Shown piece after piece: positions 53,750 through 63,447 of a stretch of 64,000 nt of DNA. The notes under the pieces were generated by a model. That model made no database searches and had not been told where the DNA came from. It saw only the letters and a list, made by a program, of their open reading frames with translations. Both the position numbers and the translations under genes were made by a program. The stretch covers positions 1,240,001 to 1,304,000 of the forward strand of contig NZ_WNXC01000001.1 of NCBI RefSeq assembly GCF_014172405.1, written 5' to 3'. Each line of letters starts with the position of its first letter. Positions within the stretch are counted from its first letter, which is position 1. Origin of the DNA: Pedobacter gandavensis. GTDB lineage: Bacteria > Bacteroidota > Bacteroidia > Sphingobacteriales > Sphingobacteriaceae.

Positions 53750-56700
53750 CTAAAAGCTATACCTCAATCCCAGTTGCATCTGCGTTCTCGACCCGAAATA
53801 ATCGATGCTATAAGGCTGTCCAGGGTTGTTAAAAGTAAAAACAGGATAATTACCTGCGTTTTGCTGTGGCGGAAATAGCGATGGCGTTAAACCGACACTG
53901 CTTGTCGAGTTAAATGTATTTGGTGAAAAATACTGCACACCCCAGCTCTTGCTGATCAGGTTGGTGATGTTCATCACATCTACCGTAAAGCTCAACGATT
54001 GCGACTTATTTGGAGAGACAAATAACTCATGGGCAAGGTGTAAATCGGCCTGTACATTCCAAGGCGTCCTGCCTTTGTTTCGCTCGGTATACTTCCCTCT
54101 TCTGCTACTTAGGTATTCATTTCCATCAATAAATTGATTAAAAGCCGCAGCTTGTTGCCCGGCAGTTTGTGTTGGAATATCTTTAAAATAGCGGATCGCT
54201 TCTTCAGGCAAAGGAATATAAGTTAAACTCACTTGCTGTGGCAACCCCTGAATATTACCGTTGACAATACCATAGGTAAATGGACTACCAGATTGCGCAC
54301 TAAAGAACAGATTGATGCTTGTTTTTCCTGCATTTCTCCAGGCATAACTATAGGAGATCGTCGAAATAATGCGGTGACGAATATCAAAATTACTATAACT
54401 TAAAGATGGGTTATTTGGGATTAAAGCCTGATTAAGCTGCCAGTTACTCTCCATAGAATTACGCACCCCGTTGCTTAAATCTTTGGATTGTCCGTAGGTA
54501 TAAGAAGTGCTCACATTTAATGCTTTTGCAAATGTTTTGTTGATGGTACCAGTTAAGCTATAACGATAACCTTCTTTGGTATTACTCAGCAGGTAAATAT
54601 TGGAGAAACGCGGATCAACTGTGCCACCATAAACCGGTTGTTGTTTTTCCTTGTCGTAGCCATAATACAGCGGATTATCCTTGGTATTCAACTGCTGAAA
54701 CAGTACGTCTTTTAAGCTTTTCGTATACATTCCTTCCAGTGTAAAACGCCATTCGTTTTCCGTTTCATAATCGATACCTAAACTTCCCCGCAATACCTGT
54801 GGCATCACAAATCCGTTATCTACCAAATCTGCTTGTGTCCGACCGCTGTTTGGATTGTTAACCACTGTTCCGTTTTGCTCAATAAAACCAGCAATTCCAT
54901 TTGGGTTTGGTCTAATCGGATCGGTACCTGGTAAAAAGGGTTGTTGATCCGCTTTCTGATCAATAGCACCAAAAGTATTCCCGGTATTGTAATAGGCATA
55001 AGCCAACCATGCAAAAGGAATCCGCCCGGTAAACATCCCTATACCTCCTCTAAAAATCAACTTCTGATCACCCAGAGCATCGTATCTAAAACCAAGGCGC
55101 GGCGATAACTGTACTTTGTTTAAGAATTTATTGTCGATCCGGTTCAGTGGCGTATAGGTATAAGTACTTCCAAAATACGGATCAGCGATAATGTCGCGAA
55201 CTTTATCACTCAAAACCGGCATGGTCGGTAGATTTACAAAATCTGCACGTAAACCTGGAGTGATGCGTAATTTATCACTGATTCTGATTTCATCCTGCAC
55301 ATATAAACTATACATGTTGACATTGAAATCCGCGGCCGGATTAGCCAATAGATAATCTCTATTGTTATTTAAATAATTATAGCTACCCCTTACCCGATAA
55401 GGATTATTATTCGTAAAATCTTCAATACTCTGGTAATCTACACGACCATTCCAGGCATTGACGAAGCCATAAGTGATATGGTACAACTCATTGTGTGTAC
55501 CTACTAAAACCTTATGACGTCCTTTAGTCCAGTTTAAGTTGGCGGTAAACTCCCAGGTTTGCTGTTTCATATTGAAGATACTGGCTTCGCGGTCTGTCCC
55601 TAAGTAAATGGTGGTTCCTGGTGTACGGCCCATAATTTGTACTTGTGGCAAAGTGGGATCGCTTAATGGATCCCGGCTATCGTTAACATGGGTAAAGCCG
55701 ACCAATAAATTGCCGGATAACGCGTTATTGAACCTACTTTTTAACTCAGCCACCGTACTCGTCTGGTTGTTTTCCTGTTGAAAAGCCATGCTGCTGAAGC
55801 GGAAATCCTGCTGATCGCGGTCCATGTGGGTCGCTTTACTGAAAATCGTGTTATTTCTAAGGGTCAGCTGATGCTGATCATTGATGTTCCAATCTAAACG
55901 GTTAAAAAACTTTTGAGATTTACTCCAGTTCGTATAAACTCCGGCAGTACCGGCATCAAAAACACTCCCATAGCGGGTTTTTACGGTGTTTGCAATGGAT
56001 TCTGCATCAGCTACACTAAAAATAGGATCCGTTTCTGCTGAACCTACATTCAACTGTGTGGGATCCTGTCGCCTAGTAATCTCTTCATTGGTAAAGAAAA
56101 ACAGTTTGTTTTTCAGAATCGGAAAGCCCAGGCGAAAACCAGTTTGGTAATCATAGAAATCGCTGTTCATTTTCCCCAGACCTCCTACACGATCGCGACC
56201 CGTAATTGCTGCATTTCTGCCTAGTCCGTATACAGAACCCGTAAAAGTATTGGTACCACTACGGGTTACCGCATTGACCGATCCACCAGTAAAGTTTCCT
56301 ATTTTAACATCAAAAGGTGCCAGGTAAACCTGCATATCTTCGATCGCATCTAAGGACACCGGATTGGTTCGGGTACTGCTACCATTCATACCTGAGGTAC
56401 CTGTTTGGCCACCTAAAGAAGGACTAAAACCAATAGCATCGTTATTTACCGCACCATCAATAGTCACGTTATTATACCTGAAGTTAGTGCCCCCAAAGCT
56501 GTTATCGCGACTACCTTGCGGCGTTAACCGGGTGATATCAGTAATGCTTCTGTTGATGGTAGGCATGTTCTTCAGCTGCTCAGTACTGATATTCTTCCCT
56601 ACTCCATAGCTATCAGCTTTTTGGCGGATTGTTTTTTTCGCAGAAACTTCTACGCCTTTTAATTCCTGTGCATTTTCTTCCAGGACAAAGTTGAGCTGCT

Positions 56701-57007
56701 GACTGCCGCCCAAACGAACTGAAATGTCATTACGTGTTGTATTTTTCATCCCCATCGTAGAAACGGTCACCAAATAAGGTGCGCCAATCCGGAGGTTATT
56801 CAGGAAATAACGACCATCCTTATCGGCAGACATCGCGTATCGTGTGCCAGAAGGCGTATGAACCGCCACCACAGTGGCTCCGGGGATCGCTAAGCCCTTG
56901 GCATCCTTAACCTGTCCCGTTAAAGACCCACTTGTTTCTTGCGCCAGGCCATAAAACGACACCATCATCAGGGCGCAAAGCATAACGATTGTATATATTT
57001 TCTTCAT
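53750..57007 (-). CDS. TonB-dependent receptor, Oar-like
   Basis: Outer-membrane receptor of 1085 residues with signal peptide 'MKKIYTIVMLCALMMVSFYGLAQ'. An N-terminal carboxypeptidase-regulatory domain (about 27-115: 'SLTGQVKDAKGLAIPGATVVAVHTPSG') is followed by the plug (125-260, 'INRSITDITRLTPQGS', 'NFRYNNVTIDGAVNNDAIG', 'VNAVTRSGTNTFTGSVYG') and a large barrel ending in phenylalanine ('MQLGLRYSF'). These are features of Oar/Cna-B-type receptors, usually linked to protein or peptide ligands. It follows the three fasciclin lipoprotein genes by 32 bases and is in one transcription unit with them. Confidence 0.93.
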   Translation of the reverse strand: MKKIYTIVMLCALMMVSFYGLAQETSGSLTGQVKDAKGLAIPGATVVAVHTPSGTRYAMSADKDGRYFLNNLRIGAPYLVTVSTMGMKNTTRNDISVRLGGSQQLNFVLEENAQELKGVEVSAKKTIRQKADSYGVGKNISTEQLKNMPTINRSITDITRLTPQGSRDNSFGGTNFRYNNVTIDGAVNNDAIGFSPSLGGQTGTSGMNGSSTRTNPVSLDAIEDMQVYLAPFDVKIGNFTGGSVNAVTRSGTNTFTGSVYGLGRNAAITGRDRVGGLGKMNSDFYDYQTGFRLGFPILKNKLFFFTNEEITRRQDPTQLNVGSAETDPIFSVADAESIANTVKTRYGSVFDAGTAGVYTNWSKSQKFFNRLDWNINDQHQLTLRNNTIFSKATHMDRDQQDFRFSSMAFQQENNQTSTVAELKSRFNNALSGNLLVGFTHVNDSRDPLSDPTLPQVQIMGRTPGTTIYLGTDREASIFNMKQQTWEFTANLNWTKGRHKVLVGTHNELYHITYGFVNAWNGRVDYQSIEDFTNNNPYRVRGSYNYLNNNRDYLLANPAADFNVNMYSLYVQDEIRISDKLRITPGLRADFVNLPTMPVLSDKVRDIIADPYFGSTYTYTPLNRIDNKFLNKVQLSPRLGFRYDALGDQKLIFRGGIGMFTGRIPFAWLAYAYYNTGNTFGAIDQKADQQPFLPGTDPIRPNPNGIAGFIEQNGTVVNNPNSGRTQADLVDNGFVMPQVLRGSLGIDYETENEWRFTLEGMYTKSLKDVLFQQLNTKDNPLYYGYDKEKQQPVYGGTVDPRFSNIYLLSNTKEGYRYSLTGTINKTFAKALNVSTSYTYGQSKDLSNGVRNSMESNWQLNQALIPNNPSLSYSNFDIRHRIISTISYSYAWRNAGKTSINLFFSAQSGSPFTYGIVNGNIQGLPQQVSLTYIPLPEEAIRYFKDIPTQTAGQQAAAFNQFIDGNEYLSSRRGKYTERNKGRTPWNVQADLHLAHELFVSPNKSQSLSFTVDVMNITNLISKSWGVQYFSPNTFNSTSSVGLTPSLFPPQQNAGNYPVFTFNNPGQPYSIDYFGSRTQMQLGLRYSF

Positions 57008-57039
57008 TTTCTAATTTTAATTTGAGTTTAGGAAGCCTG

Positions 57040-58047
57040 TTATTGGGTAATTCGCAAAACGCCATCAATAATATGTAGTACACCATTCCCGGCAAGGATA
57101 TCTTGCTTAACCAAATTCAGCTCGTTCGTATTGCCAATTCCCCTTAGGGTGATCCCGGTAAAGCTTCCTTCCGCATTATAGTCCGGCACTAAAGTCATCG
57201 TAACCGAATTGCCATCCATCATGGCTTGTCTACTCGTATTCGAAGGGCCAGTACTTAAAATATAATCGTAGATAAACCGGCGGTCTTTCACAATATGGTA
57301 ATTGACCAGGCGCTTCAATATTTCCGGATCGGTATTGTTGATTTGCTCGATACTATTATACCCCATCGTTTGCATTGCGGTATTGTCGGGTGCAAAAATG
57401 GTGTAGGGCCCTGCATCGTTGATGGTCTGTAAAACACCGGAAGTCCTTAGCGCCTGTGTAAACAGCGTCACACTAGATTCTGCGGCGATTGCATCCCCAA
57501 GTAAATCATGAAGGTAAGGTGTGAGCACCCGGTTAAGCACTTGGATCAGCCCATTTGAAGCGGGGATATTTTGCGAGATCACTCGGGAACCATTGAGGGT
57601 AAGTATCGTATCCTGCCCTTTGATCCAATGTGTCGCATACAGTTTTCCTCCTCGGGAACGCAACTCCTGATTAAATAAAAACGGCAACTTATTCAGTTCA
57701 TAACGACCATCCAAAGTATGGTAATTGGCAATTCGCGAAATCGTGGTTGGATTTGCCGTCATGACCCCTACTGCCCCAGCATATCCCGCATCAGAAAAAG
57801 CCGCATCCGAAGGAGCTAAAGTGGTATAAGGACCCGCTCCCTGTTGTAAGGTTTGATCTAATCCACTACGCTTTAAAGCTGCACTAAAAGCCGACAAGTT
57901 GAAATTATCAGCAATCACCAGGTTGATTTTATTGTTATCGTAATCTTTCAACGCTGCTTTATCTTTTTTGCATGACGTAGCCAATACCACCATCAGCATC
58001 AAAGAAAACAGGCTGTACTTTTTATATAAATTAATTTGCTGTGTCAT
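57040..58047 (-). CDS. Fasciclin (FAS1) domain lipoprotein, two domains
   Basis: Lipoprotein of 335 residues ('MVVLATSCKKDK'). There are two FAS1 domains: about 45-180 ('NFNLSAFSAALKRSGLDQTLQQGAGPYTTLAPSDAAF') and 190-335 ('VTLFTQALRTSGVLQTINDAGPYTIFAPDNTAM'), each ending in the H2-like 'G.ihVID.vL.P' element ('NGVLHIIDGVLRI'). FAS1 domains mediate adhesion or extracellular protein contacts. It is the third fasciclin gene in a row, 3 bases behind the preceding one, directly before the Oar-like receptor. Confidence 0.92.
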   Translation of the reverse strand: MTQQINLYKKYSLFSLMLMVVLATSCKKDKAALKDYDNNKINLVIADNFNLSAFSAALKRSGLDQTLQQGAGPYTTLAPSDAAFSDAGYAGAVGVMTANPTTISRIANYHTLDGRYELNKLPFLFNQELRSRGGKLYATHWIKGQDTILTLNGSRVISQNIPASNGLIQVLNRVLTPYLHDLLGDAIAAESSVTLFTQALRTSGVLQTINDAGPYTIFAPDNTAMQTMGYNSIEQINNTDPEILKRLVNYHIVKDRRFIYDYILSTGPSNTSRQAMMDGNSVTMTLVPDYNAEGSFTGITLRGIGNTNELNLVKQDILAGNGVLHIIDGVLRITQ

Positions 58048-58050
58048 GTT

Positions 58051-59385
58051 TTAGTTTAATTTAAATCCTTTAGGAAAAAGCAGTCGATCCACAACATGGA
58101 TAGGTCCGTTGAGTGTGTTTATATCCGTCTCTGTCACCACAGCTGCCGGATACTCGGAACCTTTTACCTTCATCTGGATGCTGTTATTTGCTGATGAAAA
58201 TTCCAAGGGCATTTTATAGGCAAAATTTGAGGGTGGATTTCCACCTACATTAACCATGTAACCGTTCAACCCAGCTTGGAGCACATTGCCATAAAACACC
58301 GTCGTATTGGCATAGGCTTTATCACCACCACTCGTCATTGGCTGGAACATCCTTCCCCAGTCGCGGTGAAAGTTGTAAACCGTATCCATGGGATATCCAC
58401 CTACTCCTGAGAACGAGGAGTCATCAAAATGGATCGTACCTGCACTACGTTCATTAAACCTCATTATATCGGCTACCGTTTGAAATCCAGCTTTCTTAAA
58501 AGCCTCATCCGTAGGTGCAAACAGTGTAGATATCGTAATATTTGGACCTATATATCCTGAATAAGTCGGCGCATTGATGCCCCATCCAACGGTATAAAGC
58601 TTTCGGTTGCTGATATAAGGTAACACCTCTTCCGGCTCAGGCCTATAACCGAAAAGCGGCTCCATATCATTGATCATGGCCTCTATATAACTTTCATCGG
58701 CGAGGCGCTGAGATTCTAAAAACATCGTAAATCTGCCATCCTCAGTTAAAGCTTCTAAAATGGTTTTGCTTGGCTTTTCTATGGCCTTTTCCAAGATATA
58801 CAGTCCGCCGTTAACCGCTGGAACATAGTTCAGCTTACCTGAGTTCTTGCCATTGATCAGTATTGACTCTCCTTTTATCCCTACATAGTTTTTATAGAAA
58901 TAGAGATCGTACTGATTTACGCCTGTTCCGGTATTTTCAAAGTAAGGAAGGTAAAGCCCTGGTCGTTGCAACAAGGTCTTCACCACAAAATTGTCGGTTC
59001 GCTGTTTCAATTCTGTCTGCGTAACCAGTCCAATCGTGGTATAAAACATCATTAGGCTATCCAATTCTGCTACAGGCATCTGAGCGATTGCGCTGGCGGT
59101 TAAACCCGCAGCTTGCATCGCCGCATCATTGGGGGCGAAAACCGTATATACCAATTTGCTGCTCCTGGCTTTCAGGATTGTCTTGATATTACTTTTTTGC
59201 CAGGCGTTGTAGTAAAGTTTTGCCGGAGATGCGGCTAGTAATTCTTCTACAGTTTGTGTGGCTTCAGGTTGAAAAGGAACCTGGCTTCCTTCCGGATCAG
59301 GCAAAAATTCGCTTTTGGTACAAGCCGCTAAAAGAAATAGACTTGACCATAGCACCGCAGACCTTAAAATTCTCATATTCATCAT
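58051..59385 (-). CDS. Fasciclin (FAS1) domain lipoprotein
   Basis: Lipoprotein of 444 residues ('SLFLLAACTKSE'). Two FAS1-like domains are seen: the first (about 45-200) includes 'LVYTVFAPNDAAMQAAGL' and 'NGGLYILEKAIEKP'; the second (about 205-444) includes 'ISTLFAPTDEAFKKAGF' and ends 'INTLNGPIHVVDRLLFP'. The second is longer than usual, with an insertion that contains 'GYPMDTVYNFHRDWGRMF'. It sits between two other fasciclin genes with gaps of 6 and 3 bases, so co-expression is near certain. Confidence 0.9.
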   Translation of the reverse strand: MMNMRILRSAVLWSSLFLLAACTKSEFLPDPEGSQVPFQPEATQTVEELLAASPAKLYYNAWQKSNIKTILKARSSKLVYTVFAPNDAAMQAAGLTASAIAQMPVAELDSLMMFYTTIGLVTQTELKQRTDNFVVKTLLQRPGLYLPYFENTGTGVNQYDLYFYKNYVGIKGESILINGKNSGKLNYVPAVNGGLYILEKAIEKPSKTILEALTEDGRFTMFLESQRLADESYIEAMINDMEPLFGYRPEPEEVLPYISNRKLYTVGWGINAPTYSGYIGPNITISTLFAPTDEAFKKAGFQTVADIMRFNERSAGTIHFDDSSFSGVGGYPMDTVYNFHRDWGRMFQPMTSGGDKAYANTTVFYGNVLQAGLNGYMVNVGGNPPSNFAYKMPLEFSSANNSIQMKVKGSEYPAAVVTETDINTLNGPIHVVDRLLFPKGFKLN

Positions 59386-59391
59386 GATATC

Positions 59392-60474
59392 TTATTTTTT
59401 TAGCGCTTGTTCTGGTGTTACCATTCCATCCATTAAATGATGTACAAGCCCATTGCTACATAAATTGTCATTTTTTGCGACGATGTCGCCAGTTGCTGAT
59501 TTTATAGGACTATCCGCAGGTCCGTTACCTGGACGCAGGACCAAACCAAAACCGAGCTTAAAACTGGGATATATTTTTCCGCCTCCGAAAGTCATGTAAT
59601 AGCCACTGTTCTTTAGAAAATAATTAAAGGAGCTATTCGAATTGATCCTGGCGAATACCTGAGTATCGGACACAAAGAAGTGTCTGTCGTATAAGAGGTA
59701 AACCCCAAAAAGGACATCTCCCTGGTATTTACTGGCATCCATTTCATTTAAAGAAGCCGAAGTGATCCCTACATTTTTAAGGGCTTCGTTATTGGGCGCA
59801 AAAATGGTAAACTCCGATTTTCCAGCCAGCTGATCCCATAAGTTAAACTTCTTCAAACCGCTTACAAACACACTGTATTCCGGCTGTCCGGCCAGCCAGC
59901 TTTGTACCGTTTTATTGAAATTAGGTTTCATTACATTGTCCAATACCTGCAGGCTGCCATTGGCCAGCACCACATCTTGTCGGATCACCTCAGATCCGGA
60001 AAAATACAGTTCATTTTCAGCGCCTCCATTTGGGTTGGTAGATGCCCTGGAAACATATAATTCCGCATCGGATAAAGTAGCATAACGTACATCGATCCCG
60101 TTATTAGGAATGTCACTTACCATTAATCTACGTGGTAATACATGGTATCCGATTACCTTTTTCAGGCTATCCTGGTTCATTTTATCAAAATCTGAAGGGT
60201 TATAAACCCCCATCCTATTGAATGCCTCATCGGTAGGTGCCAATATGGTAAAGGGGCCTGTTCCATTGAGCTGATCTACATAGCCCACCTTTTTGATGGC
60301 TGCATAAAACAAGCGCATTTCATAATTATTCTTCACAAAATCAGCTGCCGGACGGATGTTCTCGTTAGGTACAGCAATCGTTAAATCCTCATGCTTACAG
60401 GCAACCAGACCTAAGATTTGCATTCCTATGGCCAGTATCATCAGCGTTTTACTCCTATATCTTATTTTTTCCAT
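59392..60474 (-). CDS. Fasciclin (FAS1) domain lipoprotein
   Basis: Lipoprotein of 360 residues; the ATG at 60472-60474 (MEKIRYRSKT) gives a normal signal ending 'LGLVACKHED'. An upstream open frame to 60507 would overlap the previous gene. Two FAS1 domains: about 40-185 ('MRLFYAAIKKVGYVDQLNGTGPFTILAPTDEAFNRMGV') and 190-355 ('YSVFVSGLKKFNLWDQLAGKSEFTIFAPNNEALKNVGI'). The C-terminus 'SNGLVHHLMDGMVTPEQAL' is a typical FAS1 end. First of the three consecutive fasciclin genes. Confidence 0.9.
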   Translation of the reverse strand: MEKIRYRSKTLMILAIGMQILGLVACKHEDLTIAVPNENIRPAADFVKNNYEMRLFYAAIKKVGYVDQLNGTGPFTILAPTDEAFNRMGVYNPSDFDKMNQDSLKKVIGYHVLPRRLMVSDIPNNGIDVRYATLSDAELYVSRASTNPNGGAENELYFSGSEVIRQDVVLANGSLQVLDNVMKPNFNKTVQSWLAGQPEYSVFVSGLKKFNLWDQLAGKSEFTIFAPNNEALKNVGITSASLNEMDASKYQGDVLFGVYLLYDRHFFVSDTQVFARINSNSSFNYFLKNSGYYMTFGGGKIYPSFKLGFGLVLRPGNGPADSPIKSATGDIVAKNDNLCSNGLVHHLMDGMVTPEQALKK

Positions 60475-60487
60475 GAAAATCATATTC

Positions 60488-61708
60488 TTAATAAATTGGC
60501 GGTGCATATTTCCTTTGAATGGTGGTTAAATAAACCTTACCATTTACAACCTCAATGGTGTTTACGGTAGCGAATGTGGCTGGATTGTTTTTACCAGAGT
60601 GGATATTGACCAATACATTAGGCAGTATCGCTGCGTTATCATTGCTCGCCATCCTGATTTTACCGTTTTGCAGGCAATTCACAGAAACCCAGTTACCTCC
60701 ATTATCAGTAGAGCCACCAAAGTATGGATTGGTTGTAATATCCATCCCCGGTACAAAAAAGTCGAAGCGCTGCCAGATGTTTGTGGTGATGCCATTGGAT
60801 GATTTACTGGCCCAGATCGGGAAGCTGGAATAGGGATTAACCGCCGGGCTTTCGGTATTTAGCTTCACATTGGCGAAGTATTTCCCTTTAAAACCAGGTA
60901 TTGTAGGCCCTTGCTTACTCAATAGATTCTGATCTTCAAAAAGGGAAAGATAAATGTTCATATCATCTTTCATTCCCCCCTGAAAACTTGCCAGCAAGAA
61001 ATTGTCTTCCTTAAGCGACTTGTCGGCTTCCCAATAACCTTTTGCGCTCATATTATAGAAATTCACATAGGTTAATGAGTCAGACAATGGTAGTTTATGG
61101 AAGATCTCCTGACGCAGTAAAACACCTGTTTTTTTGGTCACAAAATCTTTCTGCAGCAGATGCAAGGTATAGACCTCCTTATTGGTTAAATTGATGGTGG
61201 TATCGATGAGGATATCCTTTTTAAGCTGGCTTTCCAATTGAAAGAAGGGTACGGTATTTTTAGGGCGGTATGCGAACATGATCCGTACTTTCCCCGATGG
61301 CACCTGTGCCCAGCTGCTCAAATCAAAACCATTCAGGATCGAACCTACCAATACATTTTCTTTTCCAGGATACTCCGGGTTATTTACGGAAGTACTGTTT
61401 CCGATATGCGATGGATATGGCGGAGCATAGGCGTCCCGCTGATCTAGAAAATCACCGACAATTTCTGCACTTACCGGCATGCCGCTGGCATCTACAACCG
61501 GGTTAATGAACATACAGAAAAACGGCACTTTATTGTCCTTGCTACCCAGGGTTTGGACATAGTTAAGGTTGTTGAATACGCGCAGGTAAGCGGGCTCTTT
61601 AATTTTACTGTACTCTACCTTTACACAACCAGAAGTCAGCAGTAGAAAGTTACAAGCTACAAGCCAGACAAATGAGGTATTCATTTGAAATAATCTATTC
61701 TTTTTCAT
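60488..61708 (-). CDS. Hypothetical lipoprotein of the fasciclin/TonB locus
   Basis: Lipoprotein of 406 residues ('FLLLTSGCVKVE') not assigned to a named family. The mature part is beta-rich, beginning 'AYLRVFNNLNYVQTL', with a DUF4397-like look in 'YLRVFN' and 'SGKVRIMFAYRPKN', but the full pattern is not clear. The end is 'NTIEVVNGKVYLTTIQRKYAPPIY'. Its ATG overlaps the stop of the DUF4397-like gene by one base (TAATG), and the next fasciclin gene starts 13 bases after its stop, so it belongs to the same operon. Probably a surface-exposed accessory or ligand-binding lipoprotein (inference). Confidence 0.75.
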   Translation of the reverse strand: MKKNRLFQMNTSFVWLVACNFLLLTSGCVKVEYSKIKEPAYLRVFNNLNYVQTLGSKDNKVPFFCMFINPVVDASGMPVSAEIVGDFLDQRDAYAPPYPSHIGNSTSVNNPEYPGKENVLVGSILNGFDLSSWAQVPSGKVRIMFAYRPKNTVPFFQLESQLKKDILIDTTINLTNKEVYTLHLLQKDFVTKKTGVLLRQEIFHKLPLSDSLTYVNFYNMSAKGYWEADKSLKEDNFLLASFQGGMKDDMNIYLSLFEDQNLLSKQGPTIPGFKGKYFANVKLNTESPAVNPYSSFPIWASKSSNGITTNIWQRFDFFVPGMDITTNPYFGGSTDNGGNWVSVNCLQNGKIRMASNDNAAILPNVLVNIHSGKNNPATFATVNTIEVVNGKVYLTTIQRKYAPPIY

Positions 61709-63447
61709 TATTTGTTATGTTTGATCATGATCATTTTTGCTTTCATGTTGGCTGCAGTTCCCGTACCCGATTGCCCAATTAAGCTAACCGTGTAAATTCC
61801 CGGCTCATGTACGGGTAAAGCTCTCCCCGGGCGTAGATACAGGTCCTTATTGGCGATAAAATCACTGCTTTTGAGCACCGCTATATCGCTTGCCCAAACG
61901 CCAGGAACGACATTAGGTTTAGAACGGTAAGCCATCACTTCGTAGGAGCTTTCCTCATAATTACTGCGCACATACGGACGTTCAAACAATGGCATTCCCG
62001 GTTGAAGGTTGACACCGGCATTGGGGTTATCATCGCCACTGGCAATAGACTGACCATTATCCAGCGTAAACGTGAGGTATGGGTTGCCGGTGGACAGGTT
62101 CAAAAACCTTTTAAAGAAGAAATAGCGGTATTGATTTCTGGCATAGGTCGCATCTTCTTGTGCCGGGCCACCGGTATAAGTTGCCCCGCTCAAATCGTTG
62201 GCTACCAGGATTAATTTCGCCGCACCTGCAGCATCCGGGTATAACCAGGCGGTATAATTTTGTGCAGGGCGAAGTACTTGTGATCCGCTGGCAATGACCT
62301 TTCCAGAACCATCCAGAGCTTCCACAGTATGTGTGCCCTGAATAAAATTACTATAGGCACCGGATGCGCCAAACCCAAGATCTGTTGCAATGGTTTTGCC
62401 ATCTACTTTAAAACTTACAGCTCCTGTATTCCAGGCGTTCGCAGCTTGAACCCTGAAATAGGTATTGTTCACCGCAGCGGTATTGTCATTGAGGATCTGA
62501 AAGGAATTCTGATAGGTATCAGCAGTCTCCGAATTCTCGTTAATCAGGTAGTTAAAACGCTGTGGTGCGATTAGAATCGTATAGATACCACCGGGTTGAT
62601 AGGTTTGAATTGGCGCATAAGTTAAAGCGGTAGAATTCATGATATCCTTTGGAATTGTAGAGGTTGGCGGATCCAGCAAAGTATATTGATTCAATTCCGT
62701 ACCAAGTGCCGGCATTTGTCGGCCATCCTGCATGAGCACCTTAAACTGATAAGTACCATAAGGAACCTCTATATATTCAGAAGTTTGTTTGCTGGAGCTG
62801 ATGTTATTGGTTTGGGAATTCACCAAAGTACCATCGGCATAAGCCAAGGAGACACTACCTGTTAAATCTTCCTGGCTACCACTGCTATTGAAGGCAGGAT
62901 TTTTAATTTTTCCGGAAAGATTTACGATTCTTATTTTAAAATGGTCGGGTTTTGATGGTGCCGAGACACCACGTTTTACGGCAACAACATCTGGCTGTCC
63001 TTCCATCCCAAAAGTTGGCATCAGGAAGTAATCCGTCGGATTGTTGTCATCATTTTTGATCTCAATATTGATGTCATTGCCTAATGTAGACTGATAAGAC
63101 CTGGTCATGAAATCCAGCTTTACAATTTCCTGTGCATTGAAAAGGTTTTGTGGAATATACCAGGTTTTAGTCAGGTATCCATTTATAGGAAAATAAGCTG
63201 TTCCTGGTAATTTAATCGGAGTTCCAGCAGTTGGTGTTGGCGTTATAAAACTGGTCAGACTATCGCCATTCGCGATGACCTGATTAAAAAGCGCTAGATT
63301 GATCACCCTGGCGGTCGAATTGGCACGGTTCTCCGTTAAAACGCGGTTGTCTGCTTCAAAATTAACCTTATCCTTTTTACATGCCTGGAAGATGAGCATG
63401 GCAGTCAGGCAAAACAAGGGGAGAAATTTATATTTTATCTGATTCAT
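61708..63447 (-). CDS. DUF4397-like lipoprotein
   Basis: Lipoprotein of 579 residues ('LTAMLIFQACKKDK'). It has two regions of DUF4397 character, 'ARVINLALFNQVIANGDSL ...' and, more clearly, about 340-440: 'YFRVQAANAWNTGAVSFKVDGKTIATDLGFGASGAYSNFIQGTHTVEALDGSGKVIAS', followed by 'NYTAWLYPDAAGAAKLILVANDL'. Such beta-sandwich domains are common on Bacteroidota surface lipoproteins. It starts at the base where the receptor gene ends (shared base at 63447), in the position SusD-like proteins take behind a SusC-type receptor, but it has no SusD signature. Confidence 0.82.
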   Translation of the reverse strand: MNQIKYKFLPLFCLTAMLIFQACKKDKVNFEADNRVLTENRANSTARVINLALFNQVIANGDSLTSFITPTPTAGTPIKLPGTAYFPINGYLTKTWYIPQNLFNAQEIVKLDFMTRSYQSTLGNDINIEIKNDDNNPTDYFLMPTFGMEGQPDVVAVKRGVSAPSKPDHFKIRIVNLSGKIKNPAFNSSGSQEDLTGSVSLAYADGTLVNSQTNNISSSKQTSEYIEVPYGTYQFKVLMQDGRQMPALGTELNQYTLLDPPTSTIPKDIMNSTALTYAPIQTYQPGGIYTILIAPQRFNYLINENSETADTYQNSFQILNDNTAAVNNTYFRVQAANAWNTGAVSFKVDGKTIATDLGFGASGAYSNFIQGTHTVEALDGSGKVIASGSQVLRPAQNYTAWLYPDAAGAAKLILVANDLSGATYTGGPAQEDATYARNQYRYFFFKRFLNLSTGNPYLTFTLDNGQSIASGDDNPNAGVNLQPGMPLFERPYVRSNYEESSYEVMAYRSKPNVVPGVWASDIAVLKSSDFIANKDLYLRPGRALPVHEPGIYTVSLIGQSGTGTAANMKAKMIMIKHNK